From the NCBI GenBank assembly GCA_018398585.1, contig JAGTTD010000009.1, positions 11,475,193 to 11,539,192 of the forward strand: DNA of 64,000 bases, written 5' to 3'. The notes under the pieces were generated by a model, which searched no databases, had not been told where the DNA came from, and saw only the letters and a list, made by a program, of their open reading frames with translations. The stretch comes from Simmondsia chinensis. Its lineage: Eukaryota > Streptophyta > Magnoliopsida > Caryophyllales > Simmondsiaceae. Below are positions 1-11,800 of this stretch, piece by piece. Made by a program: the position numbers and the translations under genes. Numbering within the stretch: the stretch's first letter is position 1; every line of letters begins with the position of its first letter.

Positions 1-697
1 CAACATTGTTTTTATCAAACATTTGGATGTTTTGAGCATTCAAATCAACCATAAGAGTTTGCAAATTAGGCTGCTGAATTTGAAGTGTTTCTTGAGGTCT
101 GACAACTATTTCCACTTCTGGAATTCGATCTTGAAGTCTGTCTTCATCTGATTGAAGAGGAACTTGAGGACTAACATTTACATTAGCAACTTGAGATTCT
201 TCTGCAACCAACGTCTCCTCACGCTTCATCTTCTTCTTTGTAATCTTCTTCGCTTCCCAAAAATCATTCAATGCTTCACTTAGATGGTTCCTTTTCGTCT
301 TACTCTTTGCTTTCTTTAACAATCCTTTGACATGAAAGTCATATTCCCATTCTGGATGCATGTCAACATCTTCAAAATACTCTAACTCTAGCAAAGAGCC
401 TTCATAAGGATCATCTTGTTCAAACTCAGGTACGTCTAGCTTGTGTTCATCAATTCCGGCATTGTCGTGGTCGAATTTCTCTTCAACAACAATCGTTTCT
501 GCTTTCTCTTTTTTCTTAACATTGAACTTTTGTTGTCTAACTCTATCCGCTAGCACCGGAAACTCATTCGCATCAAGAACACCAGCACAATCTCGACCGA
601 AGTTTGCAAACTGATGAGCCTGAGTTTTCGTCATCTCTCTGAGATCTTGTTTCATTTCTAGCACTAATTTAATCATCTGCCTAATCAACTCATACAT
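1..697 (-). CDS. Unrecognised ORF of a non-autonomous LTR element (partial, off left edge)
   Basis: Reading from an ATG at 697 the frame stays open to the window edge, at least 232 codons. The start is chosen because the related copy at 16272 begins at the same point (Met, two residues, then a QMIKLV stretch). In order: a helical N-terminus (RQMIKLVLEMKQDL), AHQFANF, CAGVLDANEFP, an acidic block with DHDNAGIDEH and LELEYFEDVDMHPEWEYD, then a Lys/Arg-rich helix with ALNDFWEAKKITKKK and a Gln-rich tail. No zinc knuckle or enzyme motif is visible. It lies where gag would be, downstream of a tRNA-Met primer site. It is related to the ORFs at 16272-17331 and 33420-34730. Function unknown; the lack of stops makes this the best preserved N-terminus of the three. 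Confidence 0.75.
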   Translation of the reverse strand, partial: MYELIRQMIKLVLEMKQDLREMTKTQAHQFANFGRDCAGVLDANEFPVLADRVRQQKFNVKKKEKAETIVVEEKFDHDNAGIDEHKLDVPEFEQDDPYEGSLLELEYFEDVDMHPEWEYDFHVKGLLKKAKSKTKRNHLSEALNDFWEAKKITKKKMKREETLVAEESQVANVNVSPQVPLQSDEDRLQDRIPEVEIVVRPQETLQIQQPNLQTLMVDLNAQNIQMFDKNNV

Positions 698-989
698 ATT
701 GACAACGAAAAACAACTTCACAATCTGAATTGATCAATGCTGAACTGAACTTGATTGATCTGATTTTCGAACTGTCAGCAGTACAATCACAAAATTAAGC
801 TCACTGCATCTTGTTGTTCTGAAATTGAGAGATCGCAACTGAAGAACTCAAGTTTAATCACAATTTTCTGAAATTTTTCAAGATCAAATTTAAAATCAAG
901 AAATCTAAATCTTTTTTTTTTTTTTTTTTTTTTTGCACGAAATTTTTTTTTTTCTTTTTTGCTTACACACTCGATTGGAAGCCAAACGA
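698..989 (-). other. 5' leader of the left-edge non-autonomous element
   Basis: Untranslated stretch between primer site and ORF start, read leftwards. It contains a run of more than 20 T on the plus strand (about 910-933) followed by more T runs. No other feature seen. Confidence 0.6.
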
Positions 990-1002
990 GGCTCTGATAC
1001 CA
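990..1002 (-). promoter_or_regulatory. Primer binding site, initiator tRNA-Met type
   Basis: The minus strand reads TGGTATCAGAGCC, the usual plant LTR-retrotransposon primer site complementary to the 3' end of initiator tRNA-Met. It sits two bases from the LTR edge and fixes the element's orientation as minus. Confidence 0.9.
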
Positions 1003-1004
1003 AT

Positions 1005-1153
1005 TGTTACGCTCGGGCTCGAACCTCGAACGTAAACTAATATAAATGGGATAGATTTGAGAGTATGGGATGAGAAAGAATATATAATTTAGATGAGAAA
1101 GAAGAGTTTAGAGTTAGATGAGAGAAAGAAGGGAAAAGAGATGAGAAAATAGA
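1005..1153 (-). repeat. 5' LTR fragment of the left-edge element
   Basis: Begins TGTTACGCTCG at the primer-site side. It contains the purine-rich run (pyrimidine-rich in element orientation) with repeated GATGAGA units found in all related LTRs here. It stops abruptly at about 1153, where the GC-rich block begins; the rest of the LTR is missing. The right boundary is inferred by comparison with the LTR at 31206-31683. Confidence 0.7.
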
Positions 1154-2624
1154 GTGCACAGGTCGCAGGGACCAGCACGGACAGCGACAGGGACCAAGAC
1201 AGTGCCCAGACCCGATGGACAGTGGCAGGCTCACAGGTCCCAGACAGCAGCAAAGACGCGATCCAGGGCAGTGCACTGGCACGACGGACAGTGTCGAGTG
1301 CACAGGTCGCAGATTCGACAGAGACCCAGGTTGCCGCGCAGGGCCGGACACAGGCCCATGTCAGGATCGAGACAGAAGGTGCTATGCAGGCCCCGGGTGC
1401 TGCCAATGTAGAGATGCAAGCCCAGGACGCTGTGTGTGACAGGCCGCAGGCCCGGACCGAGGCAAGTGCACAGGGGTGCACGAACGTCAAGACACATGCC
1501 GATTGGACCGAGCATGGGTCCAAATGGAGCACAAGGGTAGGCACAAGCAACAGGACACATGCCGATGGGACTGTGCATGGGTCTAAGTTGGGCGCATGGG
1601 AATGCCCAACGTACCAGAAGCGAGCCAATGGGACTGAACGAGAGTCTGGATTGGAGGTGCTTGAGCTTGCCTTGAATGCACACGTTGTGCATGCCTTGGA
1701 GGTTCAAGGGGCCAAAACATGTGGGAGTGTGAAGGCCCAAACAAAATTAAGTGAAGATGCATTTGGGTCAACTGCGGGTCTGCACGAGACACAGGCCAAG
1801 GGGACTCAAGAGACTGAAACGAGTGAGTTCGTGGAGGTCGGAAAAAAGTATGAGGTTGTGCCCAACGCAAAACCGAGGCACAGGGGCGTGCCATGGACCG
1901 AGGCAGGCTTGTGTTGAGCCAGCCCAAGATGGTGACCGAACCAAAGCCAAGGAGCAGGCTGAGGTTCATCCTTTAGATGCCAAGACCAAAGCACAGGTGG
2001 TGCACGGGGCTTCCGGGAGTGAGGCCTACATTGGGCTTGGTAGACACAGGGCTTCTGAGAGTAAGGCCTACGTTGGGCTCAATGGACGAAGGGTTGCGCA
2101 GGTTCGAGGGCAGACCCATGTCGAGACATAGGTGCAGGGGGTTGCGCTGGTCTGGGAGCAGGCCTGAGGTGCTGCACGGGTGCAGGCACAGGCCTAGGTG
2201 ACACAAGGACAGGCCCAGGACGCTGCACAGGTTCGGGTGCAGGCTCAGGCTACGTTGAGACAACACCAGCATGCTGCTGAAACACAGGCCCAGGATCAGA
2301 AGACCAAGATGTGGGCATGCACCGAGGTTCCGGATGTGGTGACAATGACTTTGGCGCAAGGGTGCGCTGGGATCCAAGAAGGCGCACACAGGGGTGCGCA
2401 CGGAACATCATTGGCTGAGTTGCCAAGGAAAAGAAAGGGACCTGCTGAACGAGGAGCGAGAGGCAAGAACCGAAAATTCTTGTTATACTGGATACGTTGG
2501 AAGGGCTTTCCAAATGGGAGGATACGAAGAAGAAGAGGAGAGCTCGAACCAACAAGGAACGGCGTCTGAAACATTCAAGACCGTCTAACATTGACAAGGA
2601 CGTCAATAGCTTCGGTGGGGGAAA
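1154..2624 (+). other. GC-rich, low-complexity internal region of a gypsy element
   Basis: About 1.3 kb, conspicuously GC-rich in an AT-rich window, built from degenerate short units such as CACAGGCCCAGG and GCACAGGTC. One frame is open from 1222 to 1917 (231 codons, Ala/Gln/Thr-rich) but resembles nothing I know and may be chance openness of a GC-rich repeat. Near 2470-2510 one frame reads YWIRWKGFP, reminiscent of a chromodomain core, but the rest does not fit well. The block runs straight into a polypurine tract and 3' LTR, so it is probably the degenerate 3' internal part of a Ty3/gypsy element whose 5' part is lost. Confidence 0.45.
2613..2624 (+). promoter_or_regulatory. Polypurine tract
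   Basis: CGGTGGGGGAAA directly precedes the TG that starts the LTR, the expected plus-strand primer position. Confidence 0.65.
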
Positions 2625-3523
2625 TGCCACGGGTCGCCTAGTTCCGTAGAAATTTTGTATAATTTTATTGTGTATCGTTGTATGAAGGGAATGTTCTAGA
2701 AGGCCACGGATTGTTCAAGGCTCTTCTTGAATATTCCTACGGATATTTATTTGTGTATTTAGTCCAATTTTGTAAGGACGCAAACCTTCGAAAAAGTGCT
2801 CGACATGGATCCGACATGGGGCGTGTCCATCGGACATAATGTAAAATATATATGTGTCTGGATTAGGGTAAAAAATTCTAGAATAATGTTCAAAATAAGG
2901 AAGCTTCTAGGGGTAAAAAGGGACCAGCCAAAGAGAGAAAAATCCCTCCAAAAATACACATTTAAACTTGGGAGGGAAATTTTGAATGCAAGAGAGGAAA
3001 AATTAAATTTGAGTTGAAGGACGGAAGGGGTGGACGGCTCCCCCTCCCATACCCATCTCCCTCTTGTTTTTCTTTGGGCCATTTTGTCTATAAATACCCC
3101 TTGAAGGTGGCCAAAGGGAAGCAACCAAACCAACTCCCCCACACTTGTATAAGCCCATACTTGTAAATCCCCCAATACTTGTACATATAATACTTCAAGT
3201 GTAATATAATTCCATATTATCTTCCATCTTCATCCATTTCTAATCCAACTCCCAAATACTTAAACTCATTCTTCCAACTCTCTCTCTCCCAAACCGTGAC
3301 TCTCTCTCTTGTGTATGTGTATGTATTATATTTCCTTTTCCTTCCAAATTATATTATTCCACTGCGTAACTCAACACTCTCACGTGTTCGGGGTTTGCCT
3401 GACTTAGCGAGGTACTTTGGGAGTGAAGCTAAGTGGCATCACGGGAACTTAACGAGGGACCTTAGGGGTGAAGTTAAGGGCATTGGGAGGCCGTGACACC
3501 GGTGAAAGTGTCATCCCGTGACA
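2625..3523 (+). repeat. Gypsy 3' LTR, 899 bp
   Basis: Starts TGCCACGGG and ends CCCGTGACA, near-perfect terminal inverted repeats (8 of 9). It has a polypurine tract on its left, a TATA box at 3089 and a pyrimidine-rich stretch after it. No primer site follows, so this is a 3' or solo LTR. The flanks are unrelated elements (non-autonomous LTR far left, Athila LTR right), so the 5' partner is not here. The small ORFs inside are not credible genes. Confidence 0.75.
3089..3096 (+). promoter_or_regulatory. LTR TATA box
   Basis: TATAAATA, well placed inside the 899-bp LTR and followed by a C- and T-rich stretch typical of plant LTR transcription starts. Confidence 0.5.
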
Positions 3524-3994
3524 GAATGCTCGAAAGAATAACGCAATTTGTGTCGTTTTTAAGTGAAAATCATAGAGCTTTAAAAACTCTTTTCTTATTT
3601 GAATTCACGCATGAGAGTTATGGGTTATTAAGTAAAAGAGCATGCCAAATGTTGCCTGAGAAAGAATATTTAGTAAATTAGGATTTTCAACCATCGACCC
3701 GTAATAACAAGTTGAATACGAGAATAGAAAGGCGTATTGATGCAACTATGTGAAATCGGATGCCTTCGATTTTATTAAATCATAAAAACACAAAACATTA
3801 GTTGACATATTTGTTTCTTTTTAGTTTATTTTATTTCATATCAACATCTCAATCTTTCAGTTATTCAAATAGCATCAAATCTACTAATCTTGGTACTCAT
3901 TCAATAACAATCCTTGTGGGACGATACTCTGCTCATTTCTTTATTACTTTATACAACTAGTGCACTTGCTAACGCATATGCAAAGTATGCATCA
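3524..3994 (+). repeat. Athila copy 1: right part of 5' LTR
   Basis: Matches the last third of the complete Athila LTR at 22384-23807: shared blocks include ACTCTTTTCTTATTT, AGAGCATGC and CCTTGTGGGACGATACTCT. Ends GCATCA, six bases before a tRNA-Asp primer site. The left two thirds are missing, replaced by the 2625-3523 LTR. Confidence 0.8.
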
Positions 3995-4000
3995 AGTTTT

Positions 4001-4018
4001 TAGCGCCGTTGCCGGGGA
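4001..4018 (+). promoter_or_regulatory. Primer binding site, tRNA-Asp type (Athila)
   Basis: TAGCGCCGTTGCCGGGGA matches the complement of the tRNA-Asp 3' end at all positions but the second (A for G). This primer choice is characteristic of Athila-lineage elements. Confidence 0.85.
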
Positions 4019-4494
4019 TTGTCGCTATTTGAGTGATATCGACACCAACTAGTTTTGGTGCTAATTTAAAATTGTTAATAATTTGTACATTTAGTTTAAG
4101 AAATTTTTCATTTGATTCATTTGTAAAGATAAATTCTTTTTAGTCTTGTGTTATTTTGTTATTTTTCTTATATTTTGTCTTTATTTTTATCTTTATTTTT
4201 CTATTAAGTTCACTCTGTTTTGATTTTTAAAAGTTATATTTGATAATTGTAAGTTTTCAAAAACATTAGGGTTGCTACCCTTCGCTTTTTCTTTAAAATT
4301 TGTGTGTTGTTAAAAATTATTGTGTTATACTTTTGTAACTTTCTTTTTTCTTTTTTTTCAATCTTTACCTTTAATTTTCTAGTTGCTTATTTTTACTTTG
4401 TATGAAAAATTTAATTGAAAAAGAAATAACTCCTTATGACTCTGAAATCGAAAAAACTCTTTGACTAATCAGGAAAATAAAAAGGACTAAAACC
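4019..4494 (+). other. Athila copy 1 leader
   Basis: T-rich untranslated region between primer site and gag, with no ORF of note. Confidence 0.7.
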
Positions 4495-5586
4495 ATGGCT
4501 AATAATGCTAGAAATGAGGATGAAATGGCCTTAAAAGATTACGCTATACCTACTGTTGGGGGATGCACTTCCAGCATTCAATGTCCACCAATACAAGCAA
4601 AAAATTTTGAAATTAAACCCGCAATTATACAAAGGATTCAACAAACTGTCCAATTTGGCTGTCTACCTAGTGAGGACCCAAACCTGCATATCGCTAACTT
4701 CTTGGAGAGATGCTATACATTTAAGCGTAATGGTGTCAGTGATGATGCCATTCGCTTAAGGCTATATCCTTTCTCACTAAGAGACAAAGCCAAAGCGTGG
4801 TTAGTGTCACTACCACCAGGAACTATCACCATTTGGGATGATTTGGCTCAAAAATTTCATGCTAAATATTTTGCACTAGCTGAATCAGCTAAGATGAGGA
4901 ATGACATTACCTTGTTTGTGCAATTCAATACAGAATCTTTGTATGAATCATGGGAAAATTACAAAGAACTTTTGAGAAGATGTCCACATCATGGTTTGCT
5001 AGTTTGGATGCATGTCCGAACTTTTTACAATTGGTTGGCATCTAATACTCAAACGATGGTAGACGCGGCTGCGGGAGGATCCCTAAATCACAAAACCCTA
5101 TATGAAGCGTATGAATTGCTAGAAGTAATGTCTAGCAATAACTATGCAAGGGCAACTGAACAAAAGAAACCTGCAGAAATATACGAACTGGATGCAATAA
5201 CAAAGTTAACTGCCCAGGTTTCAATGCTTCAAAAACAAATGAACATGAACGTGAATGCCATAAATTCTCATGTACTAACATGTGAATTTTGTGCAGGGAA
5301 TCATCGTAGCATAGAATGTCAAACAGGAAAGCGTTTCGCCCCATTAACCCATGAACAAGCCAATTTTGTTTCAAATTTTCAAAAAAATAATCCCTATTCT
5401 AACACATACAATCCCAGCTGGAGAAACCATACAAATTTTTGTGGAATAATCAAGGGATACGGAAACAACCTTTCTAGCCCCCTGAAAGAAAGACTGATCT
5501 CGAGGAATTGTTTAGTAAGTTTATGCAACATACTAAAAGTTTCATGCAAAACACTGAAGCAGCTCTTCAAAATCAAGAAACTTTGA
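4495..5586 (+). pseudogene. gag: Athila gag polyprotein
   Basis: A 363-codon frame opening MANNARNEDEMALKDYAIP. Residues 30-210 hold the Athila capsid-like region (NFLERCYTFK, LRLYPFSLRDKAKAWL, the latter a signature of the Retrotrans_gag family). Residues about 265-280 are a Cys-rich segment (CEFCAGNHRSIEC), and a later NPYSNTYNPSWRNH motif is typical of the lineage. The capsid would package element RNA in the cytoplasm. The frame ends early at 5586 by a frameshift; gag-like sequence continues in another frame to about 5730. Not functional as it stands. Confidence 0.85.
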
Positions 5587-6715
5587 TTCGCAATCAGGAA
5601 GCGACCATTATAAACCTTAAGACCCAAATTCAGTAAATTTCAAATTACCTTTCTGAAAGATCTCAAGGTTCTTTACCTAGTAACACTGTCATTAACCCAC
5701 GAGAGGAAGTAAAAGCAATAGAATTATGAAGTGGGAAAATTTTGAAAGAACCAACTCGGGTAGACCAAACCATGCCAATTGAACAACCCATAATTGACCT
5801 GGCCACTAATGCAAATCAAGAATTGGAAAATGAGGAAGGGACAAAAGTCCAAGAAGAAAATGATCCAAAAAGGGCTGAACCTCAACCCTACAAACCAAAA
5901 GTCCCCTTTCCTCAACGTTTGAAAAAGACAAAAGAGGACGAACAATTTGCTAAATTTTTAGAAATTTTCAAAAAGTTACACATTAATGTCCCTTTTGCTG
6001 ACATGTAGAACAGATGCCCAAATATGCCAAATTTATGAAAGAAATTATGTCTAACAAAAGGAAGTTGGAAGAGTTCGAAACTGTAGCACTTACTGAAGAA
6101 TGAAGTGCCATACTGCAAAAGAAGTAGCCTCCCAAGCTGAAAGATCAAGGGAGTTTCACGATACCTTGCACCATTGGCTCCATTAGTTTTGATAAGATTT
6201 TGTGTGATTTAGGTGCAAGTATAAATTTAATTCCTCTCTCTATTTTCAGGAAGCTTGGGTTAGGAGAAGTGAAGCCTATCACTTTATCTCTCCAACTTGC
6301 GGACAAATCAATCAAGTATCCTAGAGGTGTAATTGAAGACGTCCTTGTAAAGGTTGATAAATTCATCTTCACGGTTGACTTCACAGTGCTTGATGTGGAA
6401 GAAGATCATGAGATACCTCTTATTCAACTTCACAGTGCTACGGGAAGAACCCTGATAGATGTCCAACAAGGAAAGCTGATCCTAAGGGTACAAGATGAAC
6501 AGGTAACCTTCAACGTAATTAATGCCATTCAATTTCCCTCTAACATGGATTCTTGTTTTGAGATTGATATTGTAGATGAGTTGGTCACTGAGATATTCAG
6601 GGAGACATTCCCCAAGTTACCCCTTAGCGTGTCTAACAAATTCAAGGACCATAGACACGGAAGACAAGTTAGTAAGGGAATGTGCCCAAGACCTGAAAAA
6701 TTGGGAACCTTTTGA
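5587..6715 (+). pseudogene. Athila gag tail and aspartic protease remnant
   Basis: After the frameshift the gag tail continues (LIRNQEATI, a spacer rich in Glu/Lys/Pro at 5742-6008). The protease is recognisable at 6200 onward by CDLGASINLIPLS, the Athila form of the catalytic Asp motif, followed by VEEDHEIPL and TGRTLIDVQQGKL. The usual LGRPFLATGR segment is damaged (reads IQLHSATGR). Several in-frame stops lie between 6008 and 6130. Confidence 0.75.
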
Positions 6716-7226
6716 TTCGCACCGCAGAACAAGAGTGGAAGACATTCGAGCAATTGAAATTCGGCAGAGAACGGAAGAAGAAGAACCACCGAACTTAGAG
6801 CTCAAGCCATTGCCACCACATTTGAAGTATGCCTATCTTGGTAATTCTAACACTTATCATGTTATTATTAGTGCCTCATTGAGCAATATTGAATAGGAAC
6901 GGTTGCTTAGGGTTCTCAAAGAGCATAGAACAGCAATGGGATGGACCCTTTCGGATATCAAGAGAGCTAGCCCTTCCATATGCATGCACAAAATCCTCAA
7001 GGAGGATAGCTTCAAACCCTCTGTGCAACCTCAACGGCGCTTAAACCGTGCCATGAAAAAGGTAGTAAGAAAAGAAGTTGTCAAATTATTAGATGCCGGG
7101 ATCATCTATTCGATATCTGATAGCCCATGGGTTAGCCTCATGCAAGTAGTTCTGAAAAAGAAGGGGGGGGGGGGGGGGGGGTTGATAATTGTAGTAGAAA
7201 ATGAGAATAATGAGCTCATCCCTACC
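6716..7226 (+). pseudogene. Athila reverse transcriptase, N-terminal part
   Basis: Contains LPPHLKYAYLG, GWTLSDIKRASPSICMHKI, QRRLNRAMKKVV and EVVKLLDAGIIYSISDSPWV, the conserved entry to Athila RT. A stop interrupts it near 6895. The sequence ends at about 7226 just after NELIPT, where the CACTA element begins; none of the RT catalytic core follows here. Confidence 0.8.
7163..7181 (+). repeat. Run of 19 G
   Basis: Uninterrupted poly(dG) inside the RT remnant. Athila copy 2 has an ordinary KKWG-coding stretch here (about 18384-18390), so the run is an expansion in this copy or a sequencing artefact. Confidence 0.9.
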
Positions 7227-8705
7227 TTGGGGTCCAAAACATTTCTCTATTAACTCCAATTGAGACATAAAAGGATTTTTTTCAGACTCTCGCACAATTT
7301 CATCCTAAAACAAATAAATTAGCCAAACAATAATAAGATATCAAACATTAAAATTTCAAAAGACAAGATTATTTTCCATGAAATTAAGTCTTATAACATA
7401 TACATATTTGTTTTGGTCTTTCTCTTCCAATTCTCCATTCTTCTTCTTTCTTGTAAACTTAAAAACTTCAGCAATACTGAGTTCCATTCCATCCATGCCT
7501 TCCTAATTAAACACAATAATCTTGTCAAGCAATGTAGTTAAACAAAAATTATTATGAATAAAAGTACGTTCCACATACTAGATCTTCATAGACGATGTCT
7601 CTAAACGCTTTGCTTCCAGTACGATGAGGCATAGTCAAACCACTTCTATTTTCAGAGTTCTGGGCACTCTTTATCTACATTTTTATAACAAATACAACTA
7701 AATCATTCAACATAATTTGAAAGTCAAAAGTCACAATAATTGAACTAGAACCATAACAAAAAGTCTGGATCGGTATAATGCTCTATTACTAACCCCTCCC
7801 AGTCTTCCTTGAGCATGCATCACTGCTTATTTTCCAATGCGGCCTCTATACTCTTTGTAACCTTGATCTTAGACTGACTCATTGATCCCCGCCAATTGTT
7901 CCATAGTCTCCTTGCATGCTTCAACATTTCCGATCGACGATACTCTATACCATCGCCCTTGAAATGTTGCTAAAACATTAAAAACTATTTAGAGCGCAAT
8001 ACAATTAAAAAATAATAAGAGATTAGACAATAATTAAGTTGAATTTGAGAGCTCAATTACCAAAACAGAAGCCCACATTTGATCCCTATAGCTTTCATCA
8101 ATGTCGTCCCACTTATGCACTCGAATTGGACACATGGTACGATCACGAATAATTTTACCCAAATGTTTCACTAGAATTTGTCCATTTCTGCCAATTGGAC
8201 CTTTGTTTAAAAATTTTGCTTCCAGCTTTTCTCCAGGCCCAAGGTTTTCCACTTCTTTTACTTTGTTCATATCCCGAGGTTTAGCATTCGGGCTCCTTTT
8301 CTACATTTTTGTTTGAGCTATCGTAGAACCTACAAAAGAAAACTGTCAGAAAATGGCTAGAAATTAGCAATAGTGGGAAATGTAATTGTAAATGTAATCA
8401 GCATCTCTTATACCAGGTACAAAATCAGATTGTCTTCCATTTCCCTATGAACCATCAGGAGAACAATTACGAGGTGACTTATCAACCTCCCTCTCGATGT
8501 TAGAGCCAACTATATTATCATCATCTTGATTCTCTATAGGCTCAAATTCAACAAAGGGAATTTTGGAAGGTGGTGCAACTTGACCAACATGAACAAGAAT
8601 ACCTTGGCTAACTTTGCTTCGAGATTTTAATCCTTGAGCACGTTCTCTTTACAATGCTCTAGGTGCTACATATCTAGGCTTACTAGATTTTCTATGCGAT
8701 GCCAT
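7227..8705 (-). pseudogene. Ptta/En/Spm Transposase_24-type protein, truncated
   Basis: Read from ATG at 8705 (MASHRKSSKPRYVAP). A region with scattered stops leads to the clear domain at 8270-8034 (GPGEKLEAKF, GPIGRNGQILVKHLG, RDRTMCPIRVHKWDDID), then WNNWRGSMSQSKIKVTKSIE near 7870 and FMSQLELIEKCFGPQG at about 7290-7230. This is the second conserved protein of plant CACTA elements. Its C-terminus is cut off by the junction at 7226. Stops and in-frame breaks make it inactive. Confidence 0.75.
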
Positions 8706-8821
8706 TTCACCTAAACAAATAACAAAGAAAATCAATTAATACAAGCACAATTACCATTGAAAGCACATTGTTAGCTAGTAGTACATACAACAGAGAAATA
8801 CAATAGCGAATACATTACATT

Positions 8822-11800
8822 TAACTCATCTCCTTGATCTTCTCTTTTTTTTCTTTCTTAATTCAGATTTATCCACCATTTCAGCTTCTATATCATTCCT
8901 CTCGAGACTAACAGAGTACTCAACATCGGTTGATGAACTAGGAACTGCAAACTGAGCATTAAAAGAATCAATTTGCTGGTAAGCTTCAATAACTTTATCA
9001 TGGCCATCATCTGCTTCAAGGCACATTTCATATGAGTCTCGAGGTTGCACCTTGACTGCAACATGCCAACCTTTCTGAACAACATCATTGGCATAAAACA
9101 CTTGTAGTGCTTGACTGGCTACTATAAGGGCTCATCTGCTTTTAAATGCCATTGGCAGTTAACACTAACAAAACCAAATTTATCTTTCTTTACTCCTCTA
9201 TCACTTATATCCCACCAATTACAACGAAAAAACACAATGTGGTTATCCCCAAGATACTCCAATCTAATAACATCACTCAACACCACGTAGTAATCAATAT
9301 TAGCAGATCCATAACCAGTATTACCAACCACACAGACCCCACTATTTTGCGTCCTCATACCTACATCATGCTTTAGAGTACGAAACCTAAACCCATTGAT
9401 TACATAACCACAATAAGATTTCACATATGATGCGACAAAAATTCTTCACCGTGGGGGCATTTGCCTTCGTTGCTCAAATGTACAACCTATTGAAAATAAA
9501 CATTAGTAAATAAAAAGGGTATTTATAATAATAGTAACTAGGTCCACAAATACTTTCTTAACTCTTTCTCTGAACCACTCAACAAAGTGATTATCTTTCT
9601 CTTCTTCAGTCATTCGAACATTAGAACGTGCTATTATTTGAGAATGTTCTCTACAAAGTCAAATAAGTTAATTTCCACAAGTATAAGCTATCACAGTAAG
9701 AAGAATAATTATGATGTCTTACCGAAGGAAAGGTGAAACTACTACAAAATTCTTCAAAGCAAATTAATGAGCTTGATATCTTTCATGCACATCAAAATTA
9801 CAGATGTTAGGAGCTCCTAGTGGCAGTCCAGGATGGGAGAAAATGGATAACTTTTTACCAAATGGCATACCACCGTCATAATTGCGTTTAGGGCGATTAA
9901 ATTTTGTCTCAATACCGTGTAGATATCTGGAGCATAAGATCATACACTCATTGGCAAGGTAGCCCTCGGCAATTGAGCCCTCTAGACGAGCTTGATTGTG
10001 AACATATGACTTAAGAATATACATATCCCGCTCCCCTCCATACATCCAACGACGATGTACGGGCCCACCAATTGTAGCTTCATCAACTAATTGGATGGGC
10101 AAGTGCAACATGATATTCCAATAAGCAAGAGGAAAACATTTCACCAACGTTGAAAGAGTTATGGGAATTTGAGCTTTGATTCGTTCTAGATCCTCCATCC
10201 TTAATCTCTTAGCACATAAAACATTGAAAAAACTAGACAACTCAACAACTTACTTCCTTGGCAGGCATGTCTCCACGAATCACAAAAGGAAGTAACCTTT
10301 GGAGGAGAACATGACAGTCATGGCTCTTCAAACCAGAGATCTTACCCTTTTTTTAAATTTACACACCTAGAGATGTTTGATGAGAACCCATCTGGAACCT
10401 TAAGTTCTTTCAAAAACTTGCATAATATTTGCCTTTGCTTTCAAGACAAAGTGTAGGGTGCCAGAGGTAGTTCAAGCTTGTTTCCCTTTTCACGAGGGTG
10501 CAAATCTGGCCTTATATTGAGAGCTTGCAAATCTAGACGAGACTTAACAGTATCTTTAGTCCTCCCCTTCATGTTCACCATAATTCCCAACGCAATATCA
10601 CAAACATTATTTTCAATGTGCATAACATCCAAATTATGCCTGAATAAAAGGTTTTTCGAATAAGTCAACTAAAAAAATGCTCTTCTTGTTCCAATTATCC
10701 CCTCTGATCATGATCGAGTTTTACCTTTACATAAGGAGCTTTACTCAAGGGAATCCCCTCCAAATCTTGCACTTCCTCAAGAACATCTGCCCCTGACAAT
10801 GGTATCGGAGGTTCTCCCATCTCTTTTTTTCCAAACTAGTCCTTTTTCTTTCGCCAACTATGATTGGTTGGAAGGAAGCATCGGTGACGCATGTAAACCT
10901 GCTTGCAACAATTTGGCAATCGAAGAGACTGAGTAGACTTATGACAATAAGGACATGCCAATTTACCTTTTGCACTCCATCTAGGGAGGATACCATAAGC
11001 CAAAAAATGATTTATAGTCCACAATAAGAAGGCATGCAACTTAAAATTTTGTTGTTTAGATGCATCGTAAGTCTCGACACCGAATTCCCACAACTCTTTC
11101 AACTCCTCAATCAAAGGTTGTAGATAAACATCTATCGCATCACCAAGACCCTCTGGACTAGGGATTATCATTGACAAAATAAAGTTAGATTGTTTCATAC
11201 ACATCCAAGGGGGCAAGTTGTATGGAACAAGAATGACTAGCCAAATGCTATGTGGCGTTGTAGAATGAGAAAACAGTTGGAAACCAACGCTTATCAAACC
11301 AAGTCTAACATTACAAGGCTCCAAGGAAAAGTCCTCATAAAGTTCATCAAAATGCTTCAATGCCTTTCAATCAGCTGGATGTCTCATGATTCCATCTTTT
11401 ATGCAATTTTCGTCATGCCACTACATATCAGATGCTGTCTTGGAGGACATGAATAAACGTTGAAGCCTCGGCTTCAATGGAAAATACTGCAAGATTTTTG
11501 ATGGTATTCTCTTACCATTTATTTTTCTCTTAGTCCCCCCACTACGCTTGTCATCCTTCCACCTGGAAGCACCACACACCTTACAAGAATCAAGTGTTTT
11601 ATCCTCCTTCTAGAACAACACACAATCAATGCTACAAGCATCATTCTTGTTATAAGAGAGCCCCAGTTCTTTGATCACTTTCTTTGCCTACAACATAGTA
11701 AATCAAAGATCCTACTGCTTTAACAAGCACCACGAAAAGAAGGGAGCATATGCACTATCATGTCATCAATCTCATCATCACTTTGCACTTGCTCTAAATC

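Noticed and set aside
1089..1628. Long minus-strand open frames in the GC-rich block
   Set aside because: They overlap open frames in other phases, are low-complexity Pro/Leu/Cys/Ser strings, and follow from few AT-rich stop codons in GC-rich repeats.
2625..3523. 5' LTR of a downstream element
   Set aside because: No primer site follows 3523; the next DNA is the interior of an Athila LTR.
7089..7295. Short frames spanning the 7226 junction on both strands
   Set aside because: They join Athila RT in one direction or CACTA sequence in the other with unrelated DNA, through the G run; chance fusions.
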